From positions 20,730 to 84,729 of the forward strand of contig WRIL01000006.1 of NCBI GenBank assembly GCA_009782775.1: a stretch of 64,000 nucleotides of DNA, given 5' to 3'. A model generated the notes under the pieces. The model had not been told where the DNA came from, did no database searches, and saw nothing but the letters and a program-made list of their open reading frames with translations. The position numbers and the translations under genes are program-made. Shown piece by piece: positions 34,472 to 44,859 of the stretch. This DNA is from Desulfovibrionaceae bacterium (GTDB lineage Bacteria; Desulfobacterota; Desulfovibrionia; Desulfovibrionales; Desulfovibrionaceae). Each line of letters begins with the position of its first letter. Positions within the stretch are counted from its first letter, which is position 1.

Positions 34472-36206
34472 GGCGGCCGTCCAGGCGCGCATCCACCTAA
34501 CGCCCTGCCCCAAAACCTATACGCGAGATTTGGATAAGGCCGCGCCCCCGGCGGAGACCATCACCCGCGTCCGGAAACGCTTGGCCGCCCTGGATTTGGA
34601 CATTCTTACGGAAACACGGCGGGTGGATAGGGGCCGCCTGGGCATTCCCGTATATATGAGCGTTTGCGGCACGGACGCGCGCCGGGTAATCCCAGCCCGC
34701 AAACAAATGGGCAAAGGTTCCTCGCCAGAGCAGGCCGAAGCCTCGGCCCTCATGGAACTCATTGAACGTTACTCCTTTTTTTCTTTCTGGCGGCGTAGGC
34801 CGCATATGTTGCGCTTCACTTGGTCCGAGGCCGAAGCTAGTTTCGGTGAGGAATTGCTGCCCCTTGCCGTCATGTTGCAATCGGTGCAAGAAAACGATCT
34901 GGAGCCGGATCTGGCCCGCCGCGTACTGGATCTTGTGTCCTGGAGCTTTTACCCTGCCACCGGTCTGCCGGATGAGCAAACCTTCTGGCTGCCTCTGGAC
35001 TGGTTCAAACTCCTGGGTGAATTCAACGGCGCTTCCGCCGGAAACACGCCGGAAGAGTCCTTGCTCCATGGCTTGGGCGAATTGGTGGAACGCCATGTCT
35101 GCTGCCTGGCGGATCGGCGCCATAAGCCTTTACCGACCATTGTGGGGAACGGCGGCGATGAGGTTCTGGCCGAACTTGGAAAATCCTTTGAACGAAATGG
35201 CGTACGCCTCATCCTCAAAGATTTTTCCCTGGGCCTGCCCTTGCCCACTGTGGCCGCCCTGGCCTGGGATCCGGCCACCTTTCCGGAAAGCTCGGAAATA
35301 GTCTTCACCGCCGGCACAGCCTCCACTCCGGCCAAGGCGGCCATCCGGGCCGTAACCGAGGTGGCGCAACTGGCCGGAGATTTTTGCGGAGGCTCCTGTT
35401 ATGAAGCCTCCGGTCTGCCCAAATTCGGCAACCTGGAAGAAGCCGCCTGGCTCATGCCGGGACCGACTGTTTCACTGGCCCAACTGCCGGACATCGGCAG
35501 GAACGATTTTTACGAAGAACTCCTGGTGACGGCCAAGGGCCTTGCTCCTCTGAAAGTCTACGCAGTTGATACAACCCATCCGCAAATCGGCATCCCGGCG
35601 CATTATAGCCTAATTCCAGGCCTGCATTTCCGGGAGCGTGACCGCAACCAGAGCCTGGGACTATTCGTGGGGCGCAAACTCACCGAAGATGGCACGGATG
35701 ATGAAATAGCCGCCGGACTGAACGTGCTGGCTGGGTGTTACCCCAAGGCGCATTTTCTCCCTTTTTTCCAAGGTATGCTGGATGTGCGCGGGCGGCGTTT
35801 TGTTTTGGCCAGGGAAAATTTTCTCCAGGCCCTGTCCATGCAACCAGAGGCGGAGAGCGCGGCCATGTCCGCCTTTTACGCCGGTTATGCCGCCACCCTC
35901 ATGGAAGACTGGTCAGGCGCCCTGCCTCAACTCGCGCAGGCCCTGGAACTTTGCCCGGAAATGAAAGAATACGCCAGTTTTCTGGGTGTAGCCCATTTCA
36001 AGACCGGCGACTATGCGGAAGCGGCCCACGCCTTTACGACCGCGCTCAAAATCGACAAAGGTTCGGCCGTGGATCTGGCCAACCTGGGCCTGTGCCGGAA
36101 ATTCATGGGGGAAAAAAACGAAGCGGTCAGCTTGCTCAGGGCCGCCCTGGAACTGGATCCTGGCCTGGGTTTTGCCCATGAACAACTGCTGGAATTGGAG
36201 AATTAA
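34455..36206 (+). CDS. YcaO-domain protein with C-terminal TPR repeats
   Basis: GKGSSPEQAEASALMELIERYS and NTPEESLLHGLGELVERH YcaO motifs; TPR-like repeats from about residue 430. Confidence 0.92.
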   Translation: MAGHAEAAVQARIHLTPCPKTYTRDLDKAAPPAETITRVRKRLAALDLDILTETRRVDRGRLGIPVYMSVCGTDARRVIPARKQMGKGSSPEQAEASALMELIERYSFFSFWRRRPHMLRFTWSEAEASFGEELLPLAVMLQSVQENDLEPDLARRVLDLVSWSFYPATGLPDEQTFWLPLDWFKLLGEFNGASAGNTPEESLLHGLGELVERHVCCLADRRHKPLPTIVGNGGDEVLAELGKSFERNGVRLILKDFSLGLPLPTVAALAWDPATFPESSEIVFTAGTASTPAKAAIRAVTEVAQLAGDFCGGSCYEASGLPKFGNLEEAAWLMPGPTVSLAQLPDIGRNDFYEELLVTAKGLAPLKVYAVDTTHPQIGIPAHYSLIPGLHFRERDRNQSLGLFVGRKLTEDGTDDEIAAGLNVLAGCYPKAHFLPFFQGMLDVRGRRFVLARENFLQALSMQPEAESAAMSAFYAGYAATLMEDWSGALPQLAQALELCPEMKEYASFLGVAHFKTGDYAEAAHAFTTALKIDKGSAVDLANLGLCRKFMGEKNEAVSLLRAALELDPGLGFAHEQLLELEN

Positions 36207-36208
36207 CC

Positions 36209-36877
36209 ATGGAAATTCCTTTGGCGGTTTATGGAGCGGGCGGCGCGGGCCGAGAGCTGCGCGATTTGGCCATGCAAATGGATGTCTTCGCCGGACGGGA
36301 GCGGGAAATTATCTTTGTGGACGATCTGCTTAACGGGCCTCTGTTTGAGGAAAGCCGGCTATACTCTTTCACCAAAGCGCAAGAACTCTTTTCGCCGCCG
36401 GACTTGCGCTTTGTCATCGGTCTAGGCGAACCGGAGGAACGAGCTTCCCTGGCCGAAAAGGTCCTGGCCGCCGGCTACGGCCTGGAGAACCTGATCCACC
36501 CCTCGGCGCGCCCGCCGGATTCCGCCCGCCTTGGACGAGGAGTGGCGCTTTATCCAGGCGTGTTCCTGGCCTGCGATGTCTGCCTGGAAGATAATGTCCT
36601 GCTCATGGCCTCAGTGGCGGTGAGCCATGATGCGTATGTTGGCGCTCACAGCGTATGCGCCGCAGGGGCTAAAATAGCCGGGCATTGCCTGGTGGGTCGG
36701 CGTTGTTTTTTGGGCATGAACTGCGCTGTCCGTGAAAATACCAGCATCGGCGACGGCGGCGTCATCGGCATGGGGGCGGTGGTTTTGGAAAACGTGGGGG
36801 AAAATATGCTGGTTACAGGCAACCCGGGCCGAGCCAAGCCGAAACCGGCGGGTTTCCGGGTATTCGGGAGAGAATAG
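36209..36877 (+). CDS. NeuD-like sugar O/N-acyltransferase (left-handed beta-helix)
   Basis: Hexapeptide repeats; MEIPLAVYGAGGAGRELRDLAMQM N-term; NTSIGDGGVIGMGAVVLENVGENMLVTGNPGR. Confidence 0.9.
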   Translation: MEIPLAVYGAGGAGRELRDLAMQMDVFAGREREIIFVDDLLNGPLFEESRLYSFTKAQELFSPPDLRFVIGLGEPEERASLAEKVLAAGYGLENLIHPSARPPDSARLGRGVALYPGVFLACDVCLEDNVLLMASVAVSHDAYVGAHSVCAAGAKIAGHCLVGRRCFLGMNCAVRENTSIGDGGVIGMGAVVLENVGENMLVTGNPGRAKPKPAGFRVFGRE

Positions 36878-36879
36878 AT

Positions 36880-37872
36880 TTGATCCCACGCGGCCGCTTC
36901 GCCCCCAGTCCCACCGGTTTCGTGCACCTGGGCAATGCCTGGTCCTTTCTTTGCGCCTGGCTGGGAATCCGCTCCACCCGCGGCGATCTTATCCTGCGTA
37001 TTGAAGATGTGGATGTGATCCGCTCGCGGTCGGAATACACTCTTTCCCTGCAAGAAGACATGCGCTGGCTGGGTCTTGATTGGGATTACGGACCGGATAG
37101 CCCTTTGCGTTCAGACTTGGGTTCCTGTGTGCAAAGCCGGCGTCTGGAATACTACGCCTCCTGCGTCCGGCGTCTGGAGGCACTGGGGTTAGTCTATCCC
37201 TGTTTTTGCTCCCGCCGCGAATTGCGTTCCATAGCTGCCGCTCCCCAGCTTGGAGACATGGCCGGAGACTGGAATTATCCGGGGACCTGCCGATCCATGT
37301 CCGTAGAGGAAAGAAAAAAACGCCTGGACAGAGGCGACCGCCATTCCTTGCGTCTGCGTTTCCAGGAAGAACGGAAAAAATACCTGGAATTTGAGGACCT
37401 CTGCCAGGGACGGCACATCCTGACCATGGGCGAGGCCGGTGGAGATTTCGCCCTGCGCCGCTCCGACGGGGTTTATGCCTACCAGTTGGCCGTGGTCATG
37501 GATGACATCGCCATGGGCGTCAACCAGGTGGTCCGTGGTCTGGACATTGTGGAAAGCGTACCACGCCAGGGTTTTCTCTATGATTGTTTCGGGGCTGAGC
37601 CGCCGCGCTATGCCCATGTGCCACTGATGCTGGATCACGAAGGTTGCCGTCTGGCCAAACGCCACGGTTCCATTTCTTTGCGCGCCTTACGGGAAGATGG
37701 CGTACGGCCGGAGCGGATTGTGGGTTTTTTGGCCTGGTGGAGCGGTCTGCGTGAACGTTGCGAACCCTGCTCCCCCTGGGATTTGCTGGAGGGGTTTTCC
37801 TTCGGCCGCATCCGCCGGGACGCGCCCTGGCTGCCAGCCAACATCGGCGATATTTTACGGAGCGGAACATGA
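36880..37872 (+). CDS. gluQ: Glutamyl-Q tRNA(Asp) synthetase (TTG start)
   Basis: RGRFAPSPTGFVHLGNAW, IEDVD, CFCSRRE...YPGTCR, KRHGS; no anticodon-binding domain. Confidence 0.92.
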   Translation: MIPRGRFAPSPTGFVHLGNAWSFLCAWLGIRSTRGDLILRIEDVDVIRSRSEYTLSLQEDMRWLGLDWDYGPDSPLRSDLGSCVQSRRLEYYASCVRRLEALGLVYPCFCSRRELRSIAAAPQLGDMAGDWNYPGTCRSMSVEERKKRLDRGDRHSLRLRFQEERKKYLEFEDLCQGRHILTMGEAGGDFALRRSDGVYAYQLAVVMDDIAMGVNQVVRGLDIVESVPRQGFLYDCFGAEPPRYAHVPLMLDHEGCRLAKRHGSISLRALREDGVRPERIVGFLAWWSGLRERCEPCSPWDLLEGFSFGRIRRDAPWLPANIGDILRSGT

Positions 37873-38666
37873 ACGAATATCTTTTGGCTTCCATTCTCGG
37901 CGTGGTGCAAGGGTTTACGGAATTTCTGCCGGTCTCCTCCTCCGGACATCTCATCCTGGTCAGCGCCTTGTTGGGCGAAGGAGATGAGCGCATAAAAACC
38001 TTTGAGGTGGTCATCCAGTTCGGCTCCATCCTGGCGGTGGTCTGGCTGTATTGGCCGCGCTTTTGGGGCTTGCTGAAACCCTTGGCTGGCAGGGCCTTTT
38101 CCGGACCACGCGGCCTTTTTCTGCTTTTTCTCACCTGTCTGCCCGCCAGTCTGCTGGGGCTTTTTGCCCGTGGTTTTATTAAAACTTATCTGTTCGACCC
38201 CCTGAGTGTGGCTCTGGCCCTGGCCGTGGGCGGACTGTGCATGTTGGCGGTAGAAGCCGTGAAGCCGCGTCCGCGTTATGCCTCTCTGGATGATCTCACT
38301 CCGGCGGCAGCCCTGGGCATAGGGTTTTGCCAATGCCTGTCCCTCTGGCCGGGCTTTTCCCGATCCGCTTCCACCATCATGGGAGGAATGATCCTGGGCG
38401 CTCCCAGAGCCTTGGCCGCGGAATATTCCTTCATCGCCGCCGTACCCATAATGACCGCGGCCACTTCTTACGACCTATTCAAATCTCTGCCTCTGCTGGG
38501 AACGGCGGACATCCCCTTCTTTCTTGTGGGCACTGTTATTTCTTTCCTGGCCGCCCTGGCGGCGATAAAAGTTTTCATCGGGCTGGTCAGCCGGATAACC
38601 CTGCGGCCTTTCGCCTTTTACCGCTTGCTTCTGGCCCCGCTGGTCTTCTGGTTTTTTCAGGGGTAA
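37869..38666 (+). CDS. uppP: Undecaprenyl-diphosphatase
   Basis: GVVQGFTEFLPVSSSGHLIL...IGFCQCLSLWPGFSRSASTIMGGMILG. Confidence 0.97.
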   Translation: MNEYLLASILGVVQGFTEFLPVSSSGHLILVSALLGEGDERIKTFEVVIQFGSILAVVWLYWPRFWGLLKPLAGRAFSGPRGLFLLFLTCLPASLLGLFARGFIKTYLFDPLSVALALAVGGLCMLAVEAVKPRPRYASLDDLTPAAALGIGFCQCLSLWPGFSRSASTIMGGMILGAPRALAAEYSFIAAVPIMTAATSYDLFKSLPLLGTADIPFFLVGTVISFLAALAAIKVFIGLVSRITLRPFAFYRLLLAPLVFWFFQG

Positions 38667-38690
38667 GGGTTGCGCTTTTCCAAGGAGTGA

Positions 38691-39062
38691 ATGATGAACA
38701 AGCAGGACCAAGAACAAATCGAACGGATAATCCGCACCAGGAAGTCGGCACATGCCTATTACCTGAAAAAATCCAAAGTGTACCGGGCCTTTGTGGAAAT
38801 GGAAGGGAAAACCTACACGGACGGCGCCCTGAGCAAGACCCAGAAAGAACTTGTCGCCGTCGGTGTTTCCGTGGCGATCAACTGTGAATCCTGCATGGAA
38901 TGGCATATCCAGCAGGCTCTGGAAGGCGGGGCCGCGTATGAAGAGGTGCTGGAAGCCGTGGAGGTGGGCATGGAGATGGCTGGCGGCCCGGGGACGGTCG
39001 CGGCCCGTTTTGCCATGAATGTGCTGGAATACTACAGCGCCTCCTCCATTGATTCCCGGTAA
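38691..39062 (+). CDS. Carboxymuconolactone decarboxylase/AhpD-like protein
   Basis: CESCMEWHIQQALEGGA. Confidence 0.88.
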   Translation: MMNKQDQEQIERIIRTRKSAHAYYLKKSKVYRAFVEMEGKTYTDGALSKTQKELVAVGVSVAINCESCMEWHIQQALEGGAAYEEVLEAVEVGMEMAGGPGTVAARFAMNVLEYYSASSIDSR

Positions 39063-39087
39063 AAAACGCGAGATGAGGCGCTCCGGA

Positions 39088-39116
39088 TTGTCTTTTATGC
39101 CGCCTGGCTGTATAAT
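39088..39116 (+). promoter_or_regulatory. Candidate sigma70 promoter of the aldo/keto reductase gene
   Basis: TTGTCT-17 bp-TATAAT; palindrome TATAATC-acga-GATTATA overlaps the -10. Confidence 0.65.
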
Positions 39117-39179
39117 CACGAGATTATACTGCTTAGCCGCCGGTATATCCGGTATATTCAAAAGATAAGGAATCCGATA

Positions 39180-40214
39180 ATGGATAAAATTCGTCTGGGC
39201 CGCACCGGTCTTGAGGTCAGTTCAGTCAGCTTCGGCGTTTTGCCGCTGCAGCGCACGCCCATGCCCGAGGCAACAAAAATTCTGCGCCGCGCCTATGAGG
39301 GCGGAATAAATTATTACGATACGGCCAGGATGTACAGCGATAGCGAGGAAAAGCTAGGCGCCGCCTTTGCGGGTATGCGCGGAAAGGTCATCATCTCCAC
39401 AAAGAGCATGGGCAAATCCGGCCAGGAAATGACCAAAGAGCTGGAAAACAGCCTGAAAAACCTGAAAACCGACTACATCGACATCTGGCAAACACATAAC
39501 CCGGCCAAGGTTCCTGTGCCCGATGACGGTAGCGGCATTTACGAGGCCATGCTGACGGCCCAAAAATCAGGCAAGACGCGCTTCATCGGCCTGACCAATC
39601 ATCTTGCCGGAAACGCCGTACAGGCGGTGGAAAGCGGCCTTTACGACACCCTGCAGTTTCCCTTCAGCCTGCTTGCCTACGGCGAAGACCTGCGTATGCC
39701 GGCCTTGTGCCGGGAGGCGGACATGGGCTTCATCGCCATGAAAGCCCTGGCCGGAGGACTCATCCGCAATGTGCCGGCGGCCTTTGCTTTTATCCGCCTC
39801 CACCCCAATGCCGTGCCCATCTGGGGGATACAGCGCCTGGAAGAACTGGAAGAATTCCTGGCCCTGGAAGCCAATCCCCCGCCTTGGGATACAGCCATGG
39901 CCACGACGGCGGAAAAAGAACGCGCGGAACTGGGTGGCGAATTTTGCCGGGGTTGCGGTTACTGCCTGCCCTGTCCGGCGGAAATTCCCATCCACTGGCT
40001 GGCCCGCATGATCCCGCTCCTTAGCCGCAGCCCTTGGAAGGCGCAATATACCCCAAAAGCCATGGAGGAATATAACCGGGCGGCTAATTGCACCCATTGC
40101 GGAAACTGCGCTTCCCGTTGCCCTTATCACCTGGACACCCCCAGGCTGGTGGAAACCAATTATAAATTCTACCTGAGTTTCCTAAAGGAAAAACAGGCCA
40201 AGGGCGAAATTTAG
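39180..40214 (+). CDS. Aldo/keto reductase with C-terminal 4Fe-4S ferredoxin motifs
   Basis: AKR N-term MDKIRLGRTGLEVSSVSFGVLPL; CRGCGYCLPC and CTHCGNCASRCP. Confidence 0.92.
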   Translation: MDKIRLGRTGLEVSSVSFGVLPLQRTPMPEATKILRRAYEGGINYYDTARMYSDSEEKLGAAFAGMRGKVIISTKSMGKSGQEMTKELENSLKNLKTDYIDIWQTHNPAKVPVPDDGSGIYEAMLTAQKSGKTRFIGLTNHLAGNAVQAVESGLYDTLQFPFSLLAYGEDLRMPALCREADMGFIAMKALAGGLIRNVPAAFAFIRLHPNAVPIWGIQRLEELEEFLALEANPPPWDTAMATTAEKERAELGGEFCRGCGYCLPCPAEIPIHWLARMIPLLSRSPWKAQYTPKAMEEYNRAANCTHCGNCASRCPYHLDTPRLVETNYKFYLSFLKEKQAKGEI

Positions 40215-40230
40215 AGGACGCTAATCAGCC

Positions 40231-41544
40231 ATGATTACCTTTGCTTCTCTGGAAAACAAAAAAACCTTCGTGGCGGTGGTCGGCCTTGGTTATGTGGGAC
40301 TGCCTCTAGCCGTGGCCCTGGCGGAAAAATTCGGAGTCATAGGGTTTGATATAAATAAGGAACGAGTGGCCGGGCTAAATTCCGGGCGCGATCATACGGG
40401 CGAAGTTTCCTTTAAGGATTTATCCTGTAGCGCGATCCGCTTTACCAGTGACCCGTCTTCCCTGTCGGAGGCCGGCCTGTTCATTATTGCCGTGCCTACC
40501 CCCATTGACACGCATCGAAATCCGGATCTACGCGCGCTCCTCTCTGCCTCCAACCTGGTGGGAGCAAACATGAGCCGGGGATGCGTGGTGGTATATGAAT
40601 CCACAGTATATCCCGGCGTGACGGAAGATATCTGCCTGCCAATTTTGGAACAGGCCTCCGGGCTACGTTGCGGCCAGGATTTCCATCTGGGTTATTCGCC
40701 TGAACGCATCAATCCCGGTGACAAGGAACATACCTTGAGCAACGTAATCAAGGTGGTCTCCGCTTCCGACGGGGCATCCTTGGAATTGCTGGCGAAAGTT
40801 TACGGATGTCTGACCAGGGCCGGGGTGCATAAGGCCGCGTCCATAAAAGTGGCTGAGGCGGCCAAGGTCATCGAAAACACGCAGCGTGACATAAATATCG
40901 CCCTGATGAACGAATTGGCCCTGATCTTCGGTAAAATGGGCATTGCCACGAGGGAAGTGCTGGAAGCCGCCGGCACCAAGTGGAACTTTCTCCCCTTCAA
41001 GCCGGGATTGGTGGGCGGGCATTGCATCGGCGTGGATCCTTATTACCTCACTTATAAGGCGGAAGAACTGGGCTATCATCCGGAAGTGATTCTGGCCGGA
41101 CGGCGGATTAATGATTCCATGGGTAGCCTGGTGGCCGGACAATGCGTCAAGCTGATCAACAGGCAGGGAGTCTCAATGGCCTCGGCTGATATCGGCGTTT
41201 TGGGATTCACTTTCAAAGAAAACGTGCCTGATATAAGGAATACCCGGGTAGTGGATATTGTGCGGGAACTCGAGGGTCACGGCGCTTGTGTCTGGGTGCA
41301 TGATCCTTTGGCCGATCCCTCTGAGTCACTGACCGAATATGGTTTAAAGCTCTTTCCCTTGAATGCCCTACAAAACCTGGACGCACTGGTGATGGCCGTA
41401 CCCCATGCCGCTTTCAGGGATTTAGCCCTGGAAAGTTTGGTCAGTCGCTTCAAACCTGGTTCTCCTATGCTGCTGTTTGACATAAAGAATTTTTGGAACA
41501 GGGATGAAGCCCGACATTTGGGATATACATATTGGAGCCTGTAA
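40231..41544 (+). CDS. UDP-N-acetyl-hexosamine dehydrogenase (TviB/WbpA-like)
   Basis: VAVVGLGYVGLPLAVALAEKF; GGHCIGVDPYYL. Confidence 0.93.
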   Translation: MITFASLENKKTFVAVVGLGYVGLPLAVALAEKFGVIGFDINKERVAGLNSGRDHTGEVSFKDLSCSAIRFTSDPSSLSEAGLFIIAVPTPIDTHRNPDLRALLSASNLVGANMSRGCVVVYESTVYPGVTEDICLPILEQASGLRCGQDFHLGYSPERINPGDKEHTLSNVIKVVSASDGASLELLAKVYGCLTRAGVHKAASIKVAEAAKVIENTQRDINIALMNELALIFGKMGIATREVLEAAGTKWNFLPFKPGLVGGHCIGVDPYYLTYKAEELGYHPEVILAGRRINDSMGSLVAGQCVKLINRQGVSMASADIGVLGFTFKENVPDIRNTRVVDIVRELEGHGACVWVHDPLADPSESLTEYGLKLFPLNALQNLDALVMAVPHAAFRDLALESLVSRFKPGSPMLLFDIKNFWNRDEARHLGYTYWSL

Positions 41545-42600
41545 ATGACCGCTTATGCCGAATTGTTAAAAACTTTCACCGAAAAAAAGGAAACTTGGCT
41601 GGTGACCGGGGCGGCCGGCTTTATCGGCTCCCACCTGGTGGAAACCCTGTTGCGCCATGGGCAAAAGGTTCGCGGCCTGGATAATTTTTCCACCGGACAT
41701 AAGAAAAACCTGGATGAGGTAAAAGAAAAAATAGGCGCGGCCGCCTGGGCCGGTTTTGCATTTACAGAAGGAGATATCCGCGATGCGCGAACCTGTCTGG
41801 AGACTTGCCGGGGGGTAGATTTCGTCCTGCACCAGGCCGCCCTGGGTTCCGTGCCGCGTTCGCTGGAAGACCCACTTACGACAAATCAGGCCAATGTAAA
41901 CGGTTTTCTGAACATGCTGGAAGCGGCCCGCCGGACTGAAATCAGCGGTTTTGTCTATGCCTCTTCAAGCGCAGTATATGGCGATTCGCCGGAACTGCCC
42001 AAACTGGAAGGAAAGATCGGAAGCCCCCTCTCGCCTTATGCCGTGACCAAGGCGGTCAATGAATTATATGCCCGGGTCTTTGCCCTGAACTACAAATTTC
42101 GCAGTATCGGCTTGCGCTACTTCAACGTGTTCGGCGCAAGACAAGACCCGGAAGGAGCGTATGCGGCGGTTATTCCCAAATGGTTCGCCGCCGCCATACA
42201 GGGTAAGGACATCCATATATATGGCGATGGGAAAACTTCCCGTGATTTCTGCTTTATAGAAAACTGCGTACAGGCCAACTTGCTCGCCGCCAAAGCGGCT
42301 CATCCGGAATCCTGGAACAAGGTTTACAATGTGGCCGTGGGGCAGACCACGGATTTGAATGAACTTTGCGCCCTGATCCGCCGCGAGGCGGCCGCCTTTT
42401 CTCCTTCGGCCGCGAAGTCCGCCGCCGTATACGGCGATTTCCGTCCCGGCGACGTGCGCCATTCCCTAGCGGATATAAGCCTGGCGCGACGGCTGTTGGG
42501 CTATACGCCGGAATATGACCTCGCCGGGGGCCTAGCTGTTTGTTCCGGCTGGTATGCCCAAGCTCTGCTAAAGGTGCGGCATACGCGCCGCAAAACCTGA
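41545..42600 (+). CDS. UDP-N-acetylglucosamine 4-epimerase-type SDR (TviC/WbpP-like)
   Basis: [41 protein letters not shown]...[11 protein letters not shown]. Confidence 0.93.
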   Translation: MTAYAELLKTFTEKKETWLVTGAAGFIGSHLVETLLRHGQKVRGLDNFSTGHKKNLDEVKEKIGAAAWAGFAFTEGDIRDARTCLETCRGVDFVLHQAALGSVPRSLEDPLTTNQANVNGFLNMLEAARRTEISGFVYASSSAVYGDSPELPKLEGKIGSPLSPYAVTKAVNELYARVFALNYKFRSIGLRYFNVFGARQDPEGAYAAVIPKWFAAAIQGKDIHIYGDGKTSRDFCFIENCVQANLLAAKAAHPESWNKVYNVAVGQTTDLNELCALIRREAAAFSPSAAKSAAVYGDFRPGDVRHSLADISLARRLLGYTPEYDLAGGLAVCSGWYAQALLKVRHTRRKT

Positions 42601-42608
42601 TGACGCGC

Positions 42609-44180
42609 TTATAACGGAAGCCTCCCGTAAACCGCGCACAGGTCATGCAACCGCTGAAACCCCGGCGGCACGGATTTTTTCACCTCTTCCTCCAATGTTT
42701 CTTCATCCTCCACAGGTCTGAAAAGATTCCAATCCGCCTCGCTCAAACGCCATTCCCAATTACCCCGCCCCACTGACGGCGTATTCATGCGCCCTTCACT
42801 TCCCAAACCCAGGATATCCTGCATAGGAATCACGGCCAGATCCGCCGGGCTCCCCAAGGCCAGGCGCAACATGCCTTCCAGGGCCTCTTCCGGGGTCAAG
42901 ATCCGCCCCAGGTACCTTGACAGGTTATCACGCTCCAGGACCGGAGCAGTCCTGAACCAGTCCAGGGTGGTGGTGTTGTCATGGGTTCCGGTATAGGCCA
43001 CGCTGTTCCGCTGGTGACGGAAAGGCGCGTCCGGGTTCAGGGCTGGAGTATCCCCGCCAAAGGCGAACTGCAAGACCTTCATCCCCGGCAGATCAAAAGA
43101 ACGCATCACGGCGCGCACATCATCGGTGATTACCCCCAGATCCTCGGCGATGAGCGGCAGATTTTCTCCAAAATGGGCTTGCATGGCCTTGAAAAAAGTT
43201 TCTCCCGGCCCCTTTACCCACTCGCCGTTCACCGCAGTGCTTTCCTCAGCCGGAATGGCCCAGTAACCGCAAAAACCCCGAAAATGATCCAGACGGACCA
43301 GATCGGCCAGATGCAAATTATGCTCCAGACGCTTAATCCACCAGGAAAAACCATCCCGGCTCATGGCCTCCCAGTCATATACCGGATTCCCCCAACGCTG
43401 TCCGGTGGCGCTGAAATAATCCGGAGGAACACCGGCAACTTTCAGAGGGCACCCTTTTTCATCCAATTGAAACAGGTTTTGGTTGGCCCAGACATCGGAA
43501 CTGTCATGGGTTACATAAATGGGCAGATCTCCGATAAGGTCCAGGCCGGCAAGGCGGCAGTGCCGGCGCAAGGACCGCCATTGACGGAAAAAGATATACT
43601 GAATGAACTTATGCCTGAGCACGCTACGCCGGTGCTCCAGCTCCCAAATTCTCAGGGCGTCCGGATCCCGGTTCTTGAGTTTTTCCGGCCAGTCCACCCA
43701 GCTTTCGCCCGTATGCTCGTCCTTGATGGAGGCAAAAAGGGCATAATCATCCAGCCAACCAGCCTCGGCCCGGCAAAAAAACGCGAAATTCTCCTGTTTT
43801 TCCAGATCCGCGCAACGTTCGTAGGCCGCATGCAAAATCGCCCGCCGCTGGGCGCCAGCCCCGGCGTAATCCGCCAGTCCGCGCTTTACTCCAGCGCGGG
43901 ACAAGGAATCATCCAGATCCGCCGGAGAAATCCACCCTTCTTCTAATAAAAGCTCCGGACTGATGAACAACGGATTTCCAGCAAAGGCCGAAGGACTGGA
44001 ATAAGGCGAATTGCCTAAAAATTCCTCAGTCTGGGTCAACGGCAACATCTGCCAGTAACTTACCCCGGCCGCCGCCAGACCGGAAGCAAAACTCCTGGCC
44101 GCGGGACCGAGGTCGCCGATGCCGAAAGGGGCGGGCAGGGACGAGATATGTAGCAATACGCCGCAACTTCTTTCGCGCAT
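42609..44180 (-). CDS. malQ: 4-alpha-glucanotransferase
   Basis: 523 aa; RSCGVLLHISSLPAPFGIGDLG; RLDHFRGFCGYWAIP; AEDLGVIT; GTHDNTTTLDW. Confidence 0.95.
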   Translation of the reverse strand: MRERSCGVLLHISSLPAPFGIGDLGPAARSFASGLAAAGVSYWQMLPLTQTEEFLGNSPYSSPSAFAGNPLFISPELLLEEGWISPADLDDSLSRAGVKRGLADYAGAGAQRRAILHAAYERCADLEKQENFAFFCRAEAGWLDDYALFASIKDEHTGESWVDWPEKLKNRDPDALRIWELEHRRSVLRHKFIQYIFFRQWRSLRRHCRLAGLDLIGDLPIYVTHDSSDVWANQNLFQLDEKGCPLKVAGVPPDYFSATGQRWGNPVYDWEAMSRDGFSWWIKRLEHNLHLADLVRLDHFRGFCGYWAIPAEESTAVNGEWVKGPGETFFKAMQAHFGENLPLIAEDLGVITDDVRAVMRSFDLPGMKVLQFAFGGDTPALNPDAPFRHQRNSVAYTGTHDNTTTLDWFRTAPVLERDNLSRYLGRILTPEEALEGMLRLALGSPADLAVIPMQDILGLGSEGRMNTPSVGRGNWEWRLSEADWNLFRPVEDEETLEEEVKKSVPPGFQRLHDLCAVYGRLPL

Positions 44181-44291
44181 GAATAGATTCCCCCCATAAG
44201 GTATAACTGCTCTTGCCCCAAGGCTGAAGTTTTAGCAACCATATTTGCAAAAAAGCGCTCCCTGGGGTAGACATTTTCACAGGGAGAACAC

Positions 44292-44852
44292 ATGTCTGAC
44301 GCAAGTCCGATGGCCCCAAATTCCATCCCCGAACGGGCCTGCCTGATCCTCATCGGCATGGCTGGAGCCGGAAAAACCAAAATGGGTCTGGAATTGGCCC
44401 GTCTGCTGAACTGGGCGCATGTGGACGCGGATAGCCTCATTGAGGCGGCCTACGGGACAAACCTGCAACGCCTGGTGGACCGGGTGGACCGGGAAACCTT
44501 TCTGGACATGGAAGCCGCAATCATCCAAAGTATCCGCCTGCAACGCTGCGTTATCTCCACCGGAGGGAGCGTGGTTTACCGGGAAAAATCCATGAAATAC
44601 CTGCACGGCCTGGGGCCGGTCATGAGACTGGATGTGCCCATGAACATCATCCTGGAGCGCATCGCCCGCAGGCCGGATCGCGGTCTGGTCATAGGGCTTG
44701 GGCAGACTGTGGAAGGCCTCTTCCATGAACGCCGCCTGCTCTATAAAAAATACTCTTCCTTGGCTATCGTTGGCGGAAACAGGCCAGCGCAGGATTACGC
44801 CCGGCAGGCCATGCCAGAAGTCCTTGAAGCCCTGCGCCGCTGGGCAGCGTAA
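44292..44852 (+). CDS. Shikimate kinase-family P-loop kinase (second paralogue)
   Basis: LIGMAGAGKTKMGLELARLL; VDADSLIE; STGGSVVYREKSM. Confidence 0.8.
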   Translation: MSDASPMAPNSIPERACLILIGMAGAGKTKMGLELARLLNWAHVDADSLIEAAYGTNLQRLVDRVDRETFLDMEAAIIQSIRLQRCVISTGGSVVYREKSMKYLHGLGPVMRLDVPMNIILERIARRPDRGLVIGLGQTVEGLFHERRLLYKKYSSLAIVGGNRPAQDYARQAMPEVLEALRRWAA

Positions 44853-44859
44853 CTCCACT

